From assembly GCA_035542775.1 (NCBI GenBank), contig DATKKX010000246.1, positions 1-13,363 on the forward strand: 13,363 bases of DNA, read 5' to 3'. Shown piece after piece: positions 5,187 to 13,238 of this stretch (positions are counted from its first letter, which is position 1; every line of letters starts with the position of its first letter). The position numbers and the translations under genes are program-made. This DNA comes from DATKKX01 sp035542775. GTDB taxonomy: Bacteria > Planctomycetota > Phycisphaerae > UBA1845 > UTPLA1. A model generated the notes under the pieces. That model had not been told where the DNA came from, searched no databases, and saw only the letters and a program-made list of their open reading frames with translations.

Positions 5187-7301
5187 CTACGGGTTTTCCG
5201 GCGGCTTCGGCGCCGGCTTGATCGCCAGATAGTCCAGGCCGATGGTCGGCCTCGCCACAGAGTCGGGGGCGCCTTTGAAGACGATGGCCAGGGCGTGCGG
5301 GCCGGCGGTCAGCGTGACGGGCTTGGTCACGTACTGGCGGGCCAGCGTGCGGAGGGGGTCGTAGAGGTCCAGCTCCTCGCCCTTGTTTTCGAAGGACGCC
5401 GCCACGCCGTCGACCTGCATCGCGATCCGCCCGGCCTGCGGCCAATGGGCCACGGCGAGATACAACAGCCAGTCGCCGGCGTCGGGCACCGAAAAGGATA
5501 AACCCAGCGTGTCGCCGACAGCGGCTGGCCGCCACACGAAGATCTTGCCCCCGGCCCACAGCCGGCCCTCGATGAAGCTGTCGCCGGACGGAGCGGGCAG
5601 CAGGTCCTCGATGGGGAGGATGGTGGCGTCGCTGAAGACGAACTCGGTCGCCGGCTGCCACATGTCCGGCAGCTCCAGGCGGCGAAGGTCCTCGTCGGTG
5701 ACGGCCACGTGGTCGTCATAGGTGCCGGGGCGGGCGTAGTAGTAGCCGATGCGGGCGTAGGACATGCCCGGCACGCGGTCGTGCGGGAAGAGTTCGAGGA
5801 AGAAGGCGAAGTGGTCGCGGAAGGGCAGATCGTCGAGGATCTGCCACCGGTGGTTGGTCACGAAGCCGCGGCTGCCGTAGCCGTCGTTGCGGGGCTGGCC
5901 GCAATAGGCGTCGCTGAAGATGTCCGGCGCGGACCAGGCGTAGTCGAAGTAATCCTCCGAGCCGGTGCCGAAGGTTGACGGGACCTTGTCATTGTCGATG
6001 AAGACCTTCTCGTCGCCCTCGCCCCACCAGCCGCCGCCGAGCGTCGGCACGCGGCAAGGGTTGAGCAGCATCAGGGCGGTGCCGACGTATCTGCCGGAGC
6101 CGCCGGCGAAGAGGAACGGCATGTCCTGCACGGCCTTGCCCGAACCGACCACGCCGTGATTCACCCGCCAGCGGGCGCGGAAGTGCATGGAGCGATCGTT
6201 CCACGCGTAGTCGGCGGGCAGGGCCGATCCGGTGACCTTCACGGGCTGGTCGCCGCGATTGTCGAGCACGATCCGCAGTGACGAGGCGAAGGGCATCATG
6301 TAGCGGCAGGTCATGGTCCCGTCCGGGGAGACGTCGAAGGGCAGAGAATTGAACGGGTTGACGCCGGGGGCGGCGCCGAAGAAGTCCCCGACCGGGGCGT
6401 CGACCTGCGGCGTGGGGTAGTCGTCGGCGATGATCTGGAGGAGCGTCTGCCGCAGGGCGAGATCGGCGTCGTCGGCCTGGACCTTCAGCGTCAGCCGCTC
6501 AAGGGCCTGCGGGCCGGTGAGCTTCAGGACCTCAGCCTGCTGGTGCGGCGCGATGGTCGCGGTGATGGCGGCCAGCTGGTGGCGGCTGGCGAGCGGATAC
6601 TCGCGAGCCGGATCGCCCAGGATGCGGCGGGCGTTGATGATGGCGTCGGCGAAGGTCTTCAGGTCGCGCGGCTCGAAGGTCTGCACGACGGCGTCGGGGG
6701 CGTACCGGCGGATCTGCACCTGGTAGAAATGCACGTCCTTGAGGTTGCCCTTCCAGACCATGCGACAGCGGCCGGCGAAGGGGATCGGGCAGTACGCGGC
6801 CTGATGCTGGCGGAGGATGTTCGCCGGCACGGCGGCAGGATCTCCGCTATTCGCGGCGATGGCGGCGTAGGGGCAGAGCAGGAAGTCTGCGGCGGGGCCT
6901 TCGTAGAGCGGCTTGCTCCGGCCGTCGAGGTTGAGGCGGATCTGCCCTTCCATGGCGGCGGTCCAGGTGCGGACGATGGCCCCGGGTCCTTTGACGTCGC
7001 AGATGAGGTATTCGCCCACGCCGTCGGGGCCGGGCTTTTTCACGACGCCCTCGAAGCCGGGGAGCTCCTCGCCTCCGAAGCCGTCGGAGTTGGCAAACCA
7101 GCCGGGGCCGCCGGGCAGATTGCTGTGGCGATCATAGGAGGAGAACTGCACGGTCTTGTAAGCGGGGGAAGGCGACTCGGTGAGCCGCCTGAAGTCGGTC
7201 ATCTCCTGGACCAGTTTGCCGGTCTGGATGGGTGGCGCGACGCAACCGGCTGCAAAGGCCACGGTAGCGGTCGCGAGCAGAAGCGTGGTGAGTCGGTTCA
7301 T
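5187..7301 (-). CDS. DUF2961 / GH172 family glycoside hydrolase, lipoprotein
   Basis: A 704-residue protein. The start is the ATG at 7301, 6 nt after GGAGAG, giving a clean lipoprotein signal (MNRLTTLLLATATVAFAAGC, lipid-anchored C20). The frame runs 14 codons further upstream, but that would bury the signal. Residues 45-525 match DUF2961: SSYDRHSNLPGG near 55-65, KGPGAIVRTW at 104-113, WWGEGDEKVFID at 425-436, FGTGSEDYFDYAW at 444-456. E428 and E449, 21 residues apart, correspond to the two catalytic glutamates I recall for founding GH172 enzymes. Known members hydrolyse alpha-D-fructofuranosides/difructose anhydride or D-arabinofuranosides. Residues 555-695 look like a beta-sandwich accessory domain (GDWLLYLAVAHWP, DGVAASFENKGEELDLYDP). 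It probably acts outside the cytoplasm to release a furanose pentose. It diverges from the sugar operon, sharing its control region. Family call sure; substrate inferred. Confidence 0.9.
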   Translation of the reverse strand: MNRLTTLLLATATVAFAAGCVAPPIQTGKLVQEMTDFRRLTESPSPAYKTVQFSSYDRHSNLPGGPGWFANSDGFGGEELPGFEGVVKKPGPDGVGEYLICDVKGPGAIVRTWTAAMEGQIRLNLDGRSKPLYEGPAADFLLCPYAAIAANSGDPAAVPANILRQHQAAYCPIPFAGRCRMVWKGNLKDVHFYQVQIRRYAPDAVVQTFEPRDLKTFADAIINARRILGDPAREYPLASRHQLAAITATIAPHQQAEVLKLTGPQALERLTLKVQADDADLALRQTLLQIIADDYPTPQVDAPVGDFFGAAPGVNPFNSLPFDVSPDGTMTCRYMMPFASSLRIVLDNRGDQPVKVTGSALPADYAWNDRSMHFRARWRVNHGVVGSGKAVQDMPFLFAGGSGRYVGTALMLLNPCRVPTLGGGWWGEGDEKVFIDNDKVPSTFGTGSEDYFDYAWSAPDIFSDAYCGQPRNDGYGSRGFVTNHRWQILDDLPFRDHFAFFLELFPHDRVPGMSYARIGYYYARPGTYDDHVAVTDEDLRRLELPDMWQPATEFVFSDATILPIEDLLPAPSGDSFIEGRLWAGGKIFVWRPAAVGDTLGLSFSVPDAGDWLLYLAVAHWPQAGRIAMQVDGVAASFENKGEELDLYDPLRTLARQYVTKPVTLTAGPHALAIVFKGAPDSVARPTIGLDYLAIKPAPKPPENP

Positions 7302-7314
7302 GATGCACTCTCCG

Positions 7315-7335
7315 GAGTCCCGCGAGGTGGGACTC
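7315..7335. promoter_or_regulatory. inverted repeat just upstream of the GH172 ribosome site
   Basis: GAGTCCC (7315-7321), 7-nt spacer, GGGACTC (7329-7335). The arms are perfect. It lies immediately 5' of the GGAGAG Shine-Dalgarno (7313-7308 on the minus strand). It could be an operator or an mRNA hairpin affecting translation of the GH172 gene. No regulator gene is visible in the window. Confidence 0.4.
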
Positions 7336-7369
7336 GGCGGCATGGTACACGCGCCGGGCGATCGCGGCT

Positions 7370-7383
7370 ACCTGGCGGCAGGT
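7370..7383. promoter_or_regulatory. candidate operator overlapping the operon -35 box
   Basis: Inverted repeat ACCTG-GCGG-CAGGT. Its last base is the first base of the -35 hexamer of the promoter at 7383-7411, a position typical of a repressor site. It is short, so chance occurrence in GC-rich DNA is possible. Confidence 0.35.
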
Positions 7384-7411
7384 TGGCGCGAACGGTCGGC
7401 GTCGCTACAGT
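7383..7411 (+). promoter_or_regulatory. candidate sigma70-like promoter of the sugar operon
   Basis: TTGGCG (7383-7388), exactly 17 nt, TACAGT (7406-7411). Predicted transcription start is near 7418, leaving a leader of about 34 nt with GGAGA (7439-7443) before the ATG at 7452. Placement in the divergent gap, spacing and leader length all fit. No equally good promoter was found for the leftward GH172 gene; a TACCAT (minus strand, 7347-7342) lacks a -35 partner. Confidence 0.5.
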
Positions 7412-7451
7412 ACAACCTGGCCCATCGAATTACGACGCGGAGACGATACCT

Positions 7452-8969
7452 ATGTCTGCCAAGATCGCGATCTTCTGGCCCGGTGACTATCGTACCAAGC
7501 CCAATCAGCAGGCCTTGCCGCAGATGACCGAAGCGACTGCGCAACTGGAGCGGGCGCTGGCCAAGCTCGGGCGGTCGTCGTATCGGGTGGAGGGTTTCCT
7601 GACCAAGCCGCATGAGGCCATCGAGAAGCTCGGGCCGATTGACGACCCGATGATCGGCGTGTGCGTGCATTGGATCTACGGCCCGCACACGACCGACGGC
7701 GTGGTCGGTAAGGACAATCCGCTGCTGCTGGCGAGCAATTTCTCCGGGACGTGGCCGGGGCTGGTGGGGTTGTTGAACACCGGGGCGTGCCTGGAGAGCC
7801 TGGGCCGGCGGTTCTCGCGTGTGTGGACCAGCGCGGATGACTGGACGACGGACAAGGCGTTCATGGAGAGGCTGGAGGCGTGGTGTACCTCGGGGCGGAT
7901 CGAGTATCCCGCGGATGAGATTCGCTATCACACGCCAATATCCAAGCAGGCCGCGGCCGCCGCGCAGAAGGTCTGCGAGCAGATCCGGCGTCGGCGCGTG
8001 CTGGGGCTGATGCTGGGGGATACGTCGATGGGGATGATCAACGGCTATTTCGGGCATCGACTGCTGAACGCGGTCGGGTTTACCGAGCACAAGGTGGACC
8101 AAGCCTGGATCATCGACCGCGGCAAGCGGATCACGGACCAGCGGATCAACGCGGCCCTGGGCTTCGTGAAGGAGAAGGGCGTCAAGTTCCACTACAAGGA
8201 AAAAGGGGCGGAGGATTTCGACGAGAACGCCACCCGCGAGCAGTTGCGCGACTATCTGACGGTGCTCGATCTGGTGACCGAGTTCAAGGCGGATTGCATG
8301 GGCTGGCAGTATCAGCTCGGGCTGCTGCCGCTCCGGCCGCCGTCAGATTTTTCGGAGGGGCTGCTGAACTCGGTGTGCCGGCCGGAGTCCAATGGCGACA
8401 CCATCGTGTGCTCAACCGAGGCCGATCAGGGGAACATGGTGCCAATGGAACTGATGAAGCGGTTGCTGAAGGCCAAGGGGCTGCATCAGGCGGTCATGTT
8501 CCACGATGTGCGCTGGGGCGGCGAGCATGAGGGGCGATTTCTGTGGGTCCTGCTCAACAGTGGATCGTGCGGAGCGTATGCGTTCAACCACCGGCCGGAC
8601 ACACTCCAGGGCGTGCACTCGTATCGCCAGCCGGCGGGATATTTCCCCGTGCCGGGCGGGACGTTCATGGGCGAGAGCCTGCCGGGGCAGGTAACGTGGG
8701 CGCGGGGGTTCATCAAGGATGGCGGGTTGTGGATGGATATCGGGCGGGGCGAGGTGGTGAAGCTGCCGCCGGAGAAGCGCGACGCGTGGTGGCGGGGAAC
8801 GACCAGCGAGTGGCCGTTCATGGCGGCGTATCTGGGCGTGCGGCAGGATACGATCATGGCTCACTATTTGAGCAACCACGTGGCCGTGGCATATGGGGAC
8901 ATTTTTGAAGAGATGGTGGCGCTGAGTCAGTCTCTGGGCTTCAAAGTGCGGATACTTGGCGGGAACTAG
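7452..8969 (+). CDS. L-fucose isomerase family protein, probable D-arabinose/L-fucose isomerase
   Basis: A 505-residue cytoplasmic protein. The start is the ATG at 7452, 8 nt after GGAGA (7439-7443). The same frame is open back to 6543, but that part is antisense to the GH172 gene. Fold and motifs are of the ketol-isomerase family of FucI/AraA. There is an N-terminal Rossmann-like half (LGLMLGDTSMGM, 184-195). The metal/catalytic acids are probably E323 (STEADQGN) and D352 (FHDVRWGG). The C-terminal NHVAVAYGD (475-483) has H476 at the place of the third ligand in FucI. It is shorter than E. coli FucI (about 590 residues). FucI enzymes convert L-fucose to L-fuculose and D-arabinose to D-ribulose. 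The next gene being a D-ribulokinase-type FGGY protein favours D-arabinose to D-ribulose. First gene of a four-gene operon. Family call fairly sure; sugar inferred. Confidence 0.85.
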   Translation: MSAKIAIFWPGDYRTKPNQQALPQMTEATAQLERALAKLGRSSYRVEGFLTKPHEAIEKLGPIDDPMIGVCVHWIYGPHTTDGVVGKDNPLLLASNFSGTWPGLVGLLNTGACLESLGRRFSRVWTSADDWTTDKAFMERLEAWCTSGRIEYPADEIRYHTPISKQAAAAAQKVCEQIRRRRVLGLMLGDTSMGMINGYFGHRLLNAVGFTEHKVDQAWIIDRGKRITDQRINAALGFVKEKGVKFHYKEKGAEDFDENATREQLRDYLTVLDLVTEFKADCMGWQYQLGLLPLRPPSDFSEGLLNSVCRPESNGDTIVCSTEADQGNMVPMELMKRLLKAKGLHQAVMFHDVRWGGEHEGRFLWVLLNSGSCGAYAFNHRPDTLQGVHSYRQPAGYFPVPGGTFMGESLPGQVTWARGFIKDGGLWMDIGRGEVVKLPPEKRDAWWRGTTSEWPFMAAYLGVRQDTIMAHYLSNHVAVAYGDIFEEMVALSQSLGFKVRILGGN

Positions 8970-8972
8970 AGC

Positions 8973-10658
8973 ATGACGGCCGCTTCGCGTGAACGTCTGT
9001 ATCTCGGCATCGATGTGGGGACCGGCAGTGCGCGGGCGGGGCTGTTCGACGCCCACGGCAAGATGCTGGCCGCTGCCACGCGGGAGATACGGATCTGGCG
9101 ACCGCAAGCGGACTTCGTGGAGCAGTCTTCCGAAGATATTTGGCGGGCGGTCTGTAGCGCGGTGAAGCAGGCCCTGGCCGATGCCGGCGCGGACGCAGGG
9201 CAGGTTCGCGGCGTCGGGTTTGACGCTACATGCTCGCTTGTTTTGCTGGATGCGGAGGACAAGCCCGTCACGGTCAGCCCGACCGGGAGCGATGAGCAGA
9301 ACATCATCGTCTGGATGGACCATCGGGCGATGGATCAGACCCGCCGCATCAATGCCACGGGGCACGAGGTGCTGAGGTATGTCGGCGGCGGGGTGTCGCC
9401 GGAGATGCAATCGCCGAAGCTGCTGTGGTTGAAGGAGAACCTGCCGCAGTCGTGGCGGCGGGCGGGGCGGTTTTTTGATCTGCCCGACTTCCTGGTGTAT
9501 CAGGCGACGCATCGTGACGTTCGCTCGTTGTGCTCGACGGTGTGCAAGTGGACGTATTTGGGGCATCGACAGGGGGCGGAGGATGGCGCACCCGGGTGGG
9601 ACGCGTCTTTCTTTCGGCAGGTCGGGCTGGGGGATCTGGTTGACGAGGGGTACCGGAGGATCGGCACGCGCGTGCGGCCGATGGGAGAGGCGGTCGGCGA
9701 GGGGTTGGCACCGGATGCGGCCGGGCAGATGGGGCTGGCGCCGGGCACAGCGGTGGGCATCTCGATCATCGACGCTCATGCCGGAGGGCTGGGGGTGCTG
9801 GGTGCGGCGGTGGGCGGCGAGGCTCCCTCGATGGAGACGATGGAGACGCGCCTGGCGCTGATCGGCGGGACGTCGAGCTGCCATATGGCTGTGTCCCGCG
9901 AGGCGCGATTTGTACCGGGTGTGTGGGGGCCGTACTACTCGGCCATGGTTCCGGGGATGTGGTTGAGCGAGGGCGGGCAGTCGGCGACGGGGGCGCTGAT
10001 CGACCACGTCATTCTCTCGCATGCGCGGGCGGCGGAGTTGCAGGCCGAGGGGCGGGCGCGCGGGCTGAGCATTTATGAGATGCTCAACGAGCGGCTCGAC
10101 AAGCTTGCTCGGACGGCGGCATTTCCGGCCGAACTGACGCGCGAGCTGCACGTGCTGCCGTATTTCCACGGCAACCGCTCGCCGCGAGCGGATGCCACCC
10201 TGCGCGGCATGATCTCCGGGCTCACGTTGGGCGATACGGTGGACGATCTGGCACTGCTGTATCTGGCAACGATCCAGGCGGTGGCTCATGGCACTCGCCA
10301 CATCATCGAGACCTTGAATCAGAACGGGTATCGGATCGAGGTGGTGTTTGCGTGCGGCGGCGGGACCAGAAACCCCGTGTTACTGCGGGAGCACACCGAC
10401 ATCACGGGTTGTCGTTTTGTGCTGCCGCGCGAGCCTGAGGCTGTCCTTCTTGGTTCGGCGATTCTGGGGGCGGTCGCCTCCAGGGATTTCGGCTCGATGC
10501 TCGACGCCATGGCCGCGATGAACCAGGCCGGCCAGATGCTGCAACCGGCGGGCGGCGCTGTCGCCGACTATCATCGAGCCAAGCACGCCGTCTTCCATCG
10601 CATGTACCATGACTTCATGGCGTGCCGGGAGATCATGACCCAGCGAGCTTCTTCGTGA
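8973..10658 (+). CDS. FGGY-family pentulose kinase, probable D-ribulokinase
   Basis: A 561-residue kinase. The ATG at 8973 is 3 nt after the isomerase stop, so translation is probably coupled; only a weak GGGA precedes it. FGGY N-domain: LGIDVGTGSARAGLFD (11-26, nucleotide loop), GFDATCSLVLLD (82-93), IVWMDHRA (112-119). The catalytic Asp is probably D267 in IIDAHAGG. C-domain: GGTSSCHM (298-305), LSEGGQSATG (331-340), then a GGGTRNP adenosine-site motif near 458. The TCSL, GGTSxCHM and EGGQSATG signatures belong to the ribulokinase-like branch that includes human FGGY (a D-ribulokinase) and the Yersinia carbohydrate kinase. They do not point to FucK or XylB. Predicted reaction: D-ribulose plus ATP to D-ribulose 5-phosphate. 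L-ribulose or another ketopentose is the main alternative. Confidence 0.9.
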   Translation: MTAASRERLYLGIDVGTGSARAGLFDAHGKMLAAATREIRIWRPQADFVEQSSEDIWRAVCSAVKQALADAGADAGQVRGVGFDATCSLVLLDAEDKPVTVSPTGSDEQNIIVWMDHRAMDQTRRINATGHEVLRYVGGGVSPEMQSPKLLWLKENLPQSWRRAGRFFDLPDFLVYQATHRDVRSLCSTVCKWTYLGHRQGAEDGAPGWDASFFRQVGLGDLVDEGYRRIGTRVRPMGEAVGEGLAPDAAGQMGLAPGTAVGISIIDAHAGGLGVLGAAVGGEAPSMETMETRLALIGGTSSCHMAVSREARFVPGVWGPYYSAMVPGMWLSEGGQSATGALIDHVILSHARAAELQAEGRARGLSIYEMLNERLDKLARTAAFPAELTRELHVLPYFHGNRSPRADATLRGMISGLTLGDTVDDLALLYLATIQAVAHGTRHIIETLNQNGYRIEVVFACGGGTRNPVLLREHTDITGCRFVLPREPEAVLLGSAILGAVASRDFGSMLDAMAAMNQAGQMLQPAGGAVADYHRAKHAVFHRMYHDFMACREIMTQRASS

Positions 10659-12202
10659 TGCCACAGCAAGTCAACCCTCGCAAGGCCCCGCCGCTCCTCG
10701 AAATGACCGCCATCGTCAAGTCCTTTGACGGCCAGCGCGTCCTCCATGGCGTGGATTTCGATTTGTGCGAGGGCGAGGTTCACATCCTGGCGGGCGAAAA
10801 CGGCGCCGGCAAGAGCACGCTTATCAAGATCCTCGGCGGCATCCATCGCCCCGACAGCGGCGAGATCCGCATCCGGGGGCAGCAGATGGAGTTTCGGTCT
10901 CCGCGAGAGGCCGCCGGCCACGGTGTGGCAATCATTCATCAAGAGCTTTCGCTCGTTGCGTCCATTTCCGTGGCGGACAATGTCTACCTCGGCAGAGAGC
11001 TGTCCGTGTATGGGTGGATGCGGCATGGAGCGCAATCCGCAAAGTGTACCGGTGTGCTGGGGCGGCTGGGGCTGCAACTTGATCCGCGGAGGATGGTCGG
11101 TTCATTCCCGATCTCGATCCAGCAGATGATTGAAATTGCCAAGGCGCTGGCGCACCAAGCGCACATCCTGGTTATGGATGAGCCCACCAGTGCACTGAAT
11201 GAGTTGGAGGTCGAACGGTTGTTCGCCTGCATCGCCGAGTTGAAATCGCACGGCTGCGGCATCATCTATATCACGCACAAGCTGGAGGAGGTCTATCGCA
11301 TCGGGGACCGCATCACTGTCTTGCGCGACGGGGTGATGGTGGCCACGGCGGCGGCCACGGCGATGCCGGCGGGTTCGCTGATCCGTTACATGGTCGGCCG
11401 CGAACTGGCGGACCATGGCGGCAAGAGATGGCGTCGCCCTTCGGTGCGCGGGCCGCTCCTCTTGTCACTCGACAACGTCCGGGTGAACGCGAGCGACCGG
11501 CGGCGAAGACCTCTGGTGGACGGCGTCTCGCTGAACGTGCACGGCGGCGAGATCGTAGGGCTGGCCGGGCTGCAGGGTTCCGGGAACAGCGATCTGCTTT
11601 GGGGCTTGTTCGGCGCCTACGGACGACGGACGACGGGCACGATCTCGGTTTGCGGAAGGCCGTATCAGCCAGCCTCGCCGCGGAAGGCGATTCGTCATGG
11701 CATCGCTATGGTCACCAATGATCGGCAGCGCACCGGGTTGGTGCTCAATCTGAGCGTTGCCGCAAACACAACGCTGGCGGCGCTACCGCAGGTTTCGCCG
11801 GGAGGCTGGCTGCTCGCGGGGCGTGAAATGCAGCTCGCAGCGGAAAGCACCAGGGCCCTGGATTTGCGGGCCGCCTCGCTACGACAGAGTGTGGCCACGC
11901 TGTCGGGTGGGAACCAGCAGAAAGTCGTTCTGGCCAAGTGGATCAACACCAGGCCGAGGGTGCTGCTGTTGGATGAACCGACGCGAGGCGTGGACATCGG
12001 CGCCAAGCAGCAGATTTATGAGCTGATGGGCAAATGGCGGGAAGCCGGTCATGCCCTTATCCTGATCACGTCGGAAATGCCGGAACTGCTGATGATGAGC
12101 GACTGCGTCCTGGTCATGCACCGCGGCCGGCCGACGGCTTTATTCGATCGCGGTGAGGTGACCCAGGAGGGCGTCCTTCGCGCCGCCATGGGAGGAGATT
12201 AA
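10658..12202 (+). CDS. sugar ABC transporter ATP-binding protein (RbsA/MglA-like)
   Basis: A 514-residue fused double ATPase of the ribose/galactose/arabinose importer class. I choose the ATG at 10658, which overlaps the kinase stop in TGATG. A GTG at 10622 in the same frame would add 12 residues inside the kinase gene. NBD1: Walker A GENGAGKST (46-54), Q95, Walker B ILVMDEPTS (170-178), H207. Its signature is degenerate (FPISIQQM, 150-157; Gly and Gln of LSxGQ replaced). NBD2: degenerate Walker A GLQGSGNS (304-311, Lys replaced by Asn), intact signature LSGGNQQK (415-422), Walker B RVLLLDEPTRGVD (434-446). NBD1 Walker A would pair with the NBD2 signature, leaving one competent ATP site as in RbsA-type proteins. 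It energises the permease encoded next. Confidence 0.93.
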   Translation: MPQQVNPRKAPPLLEMTAIVKSFDGQRVLHGVDFDLCEGEVHILAGENGAGKSTLIKILGGIHRPDSGEIRIRGQQMEFRSPREAAGHGVAIIHQELSLVASISVADNVYLGRELSVYGWMRHGAQSAKCTGVLGRLGLQLDPRRMVGSFPISIQQMIEIAKALAHQAHILVMDEPTSALNELEVERLFACIAELKSHGCGIIYITHKLEEVYRIGDRITVLRDGVMVATAAATAMPAGSLIRYMVGRELADHGGKRWRRPSVRGPLLLSLDNVRVNASDRRRRPLVDGVSLNVHGGEIVGLAGLQGSGNSDLLWGLFGAYGRRTTGTISVCGRPYQPASPRKAIRHGIAMVTNDRQRTGLVLNLSVAANTTLAALPQVSPGGWLLAGREMQLAAESTRALDLRAASLRQSVATLSGGNQQKVVLAKWINTRPRVLLLDEPTRGVDIGAKQQIYELMGKWREAGHALILITSEMPELLMMSDCVLVMHRGRPTALFDRGEVTQEGVLRAAMGGD

Positions 12203-12203
12203 G

Positions 12204-13238
12204 TTGAAGCCTGAGCCCATGCAGCCATTATCTCGCCTGCCATCGGTCGAGCGCTCGTCGGTTCTGGGCGCGATCAGGCATCATCCGGCGGCGACTGCGC
12301 TGTTGGCCCTGGTGCTCGTGCTGGTCATCGGCGTGGTCTTCCATGCCGATCATGCCTTCTACAAATGGTCCACGCATCGCGACGCCCTGCGGCAGGCCTC
12401 TGTGTTCGGCATCCTGGCCTGCGGAATGACCCTCGTGATCATCGCGGCGGGCATTGACTTGTCGGTGGGCAGCGTGCTCGGGCTGGTCACGGTGACGTTT
12501 TCGCTCCTCAGTATTCACTGGGCGTGGTCGCCCTGGGCGGTGATCCCGGTATGCCTTCTGATCGGATTGGCCTGCGGGGCATTGTGCGGGGCGCTGGTCG
12601 GGCGATTCCGCATTCAGCCGTTCATCGTGACACTGGCCATGATGGTTTTTGCGCGCGGGCTGGCCAAGACTGTGTCCGGCGGAATGAAGGTCTCGACCGC
12701 CGTTCAACAGGCCGATGGGACCTATCAATTCGTCGGCGTGCCGCCGATCTTCCAGGCGATCGACTCGCGCTTGCTGGGCGGGAACGTCTCGGTGGTCAGT
12801 CTGATCTTTTTGGCCTGCGTGCTCGTGTCCTGGATCGGCCTCTCGCGGCTGCGCTGGGGGCGGTACGTGTACGCTATTGGGGGCAACGAAGAGGCCGCCA
12901 GGCTGTCCGGCGTGCCGGTTCTGGCGATGAAGGTCGGCGTGTATGCGCTGGCCGGCCTTTTCTCAGCGATCGCGGGCATTTGCCAGGCGGCTCAAGAGCA
13001 GCAGGGCGACCCAGAAGCGGGGCTGACCTACGAGCTCAGCGCCATAGCCATTGTCGTCATCGGCGGCACCAGCCTCATGGGCGGTCGCGGCGGCATCGGC
13101 CTGACGCTGCTCGGCACGCTCATCATCGGGTACCTGGAAAAAATCCTCAGCATCAACGCCGTCCCGGAGGCCAACCGGCTCATGCTCACGGGGGCGATTA
13201 TTGTCGCCGCCGTCCTGGTGCAGCGGCGAAAATCCTAG
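12204..13238 (+). CDS. sugar ABC transporter permease (RbsC-like)
   Basis: A 344-residue integral membrane protein. The start is TTG at 12204, 1 nt after the ATPase stop and 7 nt after GGAGGA (12191-12196); an ATG five codons later is the alternative. Hydrophobic segments near 28-48, 67-104, 110-133, 137-155, 196-212, 243-263, 278-312 and 326-340 fit the 8-10 helices of this family. Recognisable family sequences are GMTLVIIAAGIDLSVGS (74-90), the cytoplasmic coupling loop RYVYAIGGNEEAARLSGV (220-237) and IAIVVIGGTSLMGGRGG (281-297). It forms the channel for the sugar used by this locus, in partnership with the preceding ATPase and a binding protein not in the window. The sugar is not readable from the sequence; the neighbouring enzymes suggest an aldopentose. 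Confidence 0.93.
   Translation: MKPEPMQPLSRLPSVERSSVLGAIRHHPAATALLALVLVLVIGVVFHADHAFYKWSTHRDALRQASVFGILACGMTLVIIAAGIDLSVGSVLGLVTVTFSLLSIHWAWSPWAVIPVCLLIGLACGALCGALVGRFRIQPFIVTLAMMVFARGLAKTVSGGMKVSTAVQQADGTYQFVGVPPIFQAIDSRLLGGNVSVVSLIFLACVLVSWIGLSRLRWGRYVYAIGGNEEAARLSGVPVLAMKVGVYALAGLFSAIAGICQAAQEQQGDPEAGLTYELSAIAIVVIGGTSLMGGRGGIGLTLLGTLIIGYLEKILSINAVPEANRLMLTGAIIVAAVLVQRRKS

Noticed and set aside
6543..7451. In-frame upstream extension of the isomerase by about 300 codons
   Set aside because: It lies antisense to the well-supported GH172 gene and crosses the divergent promoter; the ATG at 7452 has a good Shine-Dalgarno and begins a typical N-terminus.
8412..10301. 629-codon open frame on the minus strand
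   Set aside because: It is antisense to the isomerase and kinase genes, which show clear family motifs. The translation is Arg/Pro/His/Gln-rich without domains, a usual artefact in GC-rich genes.
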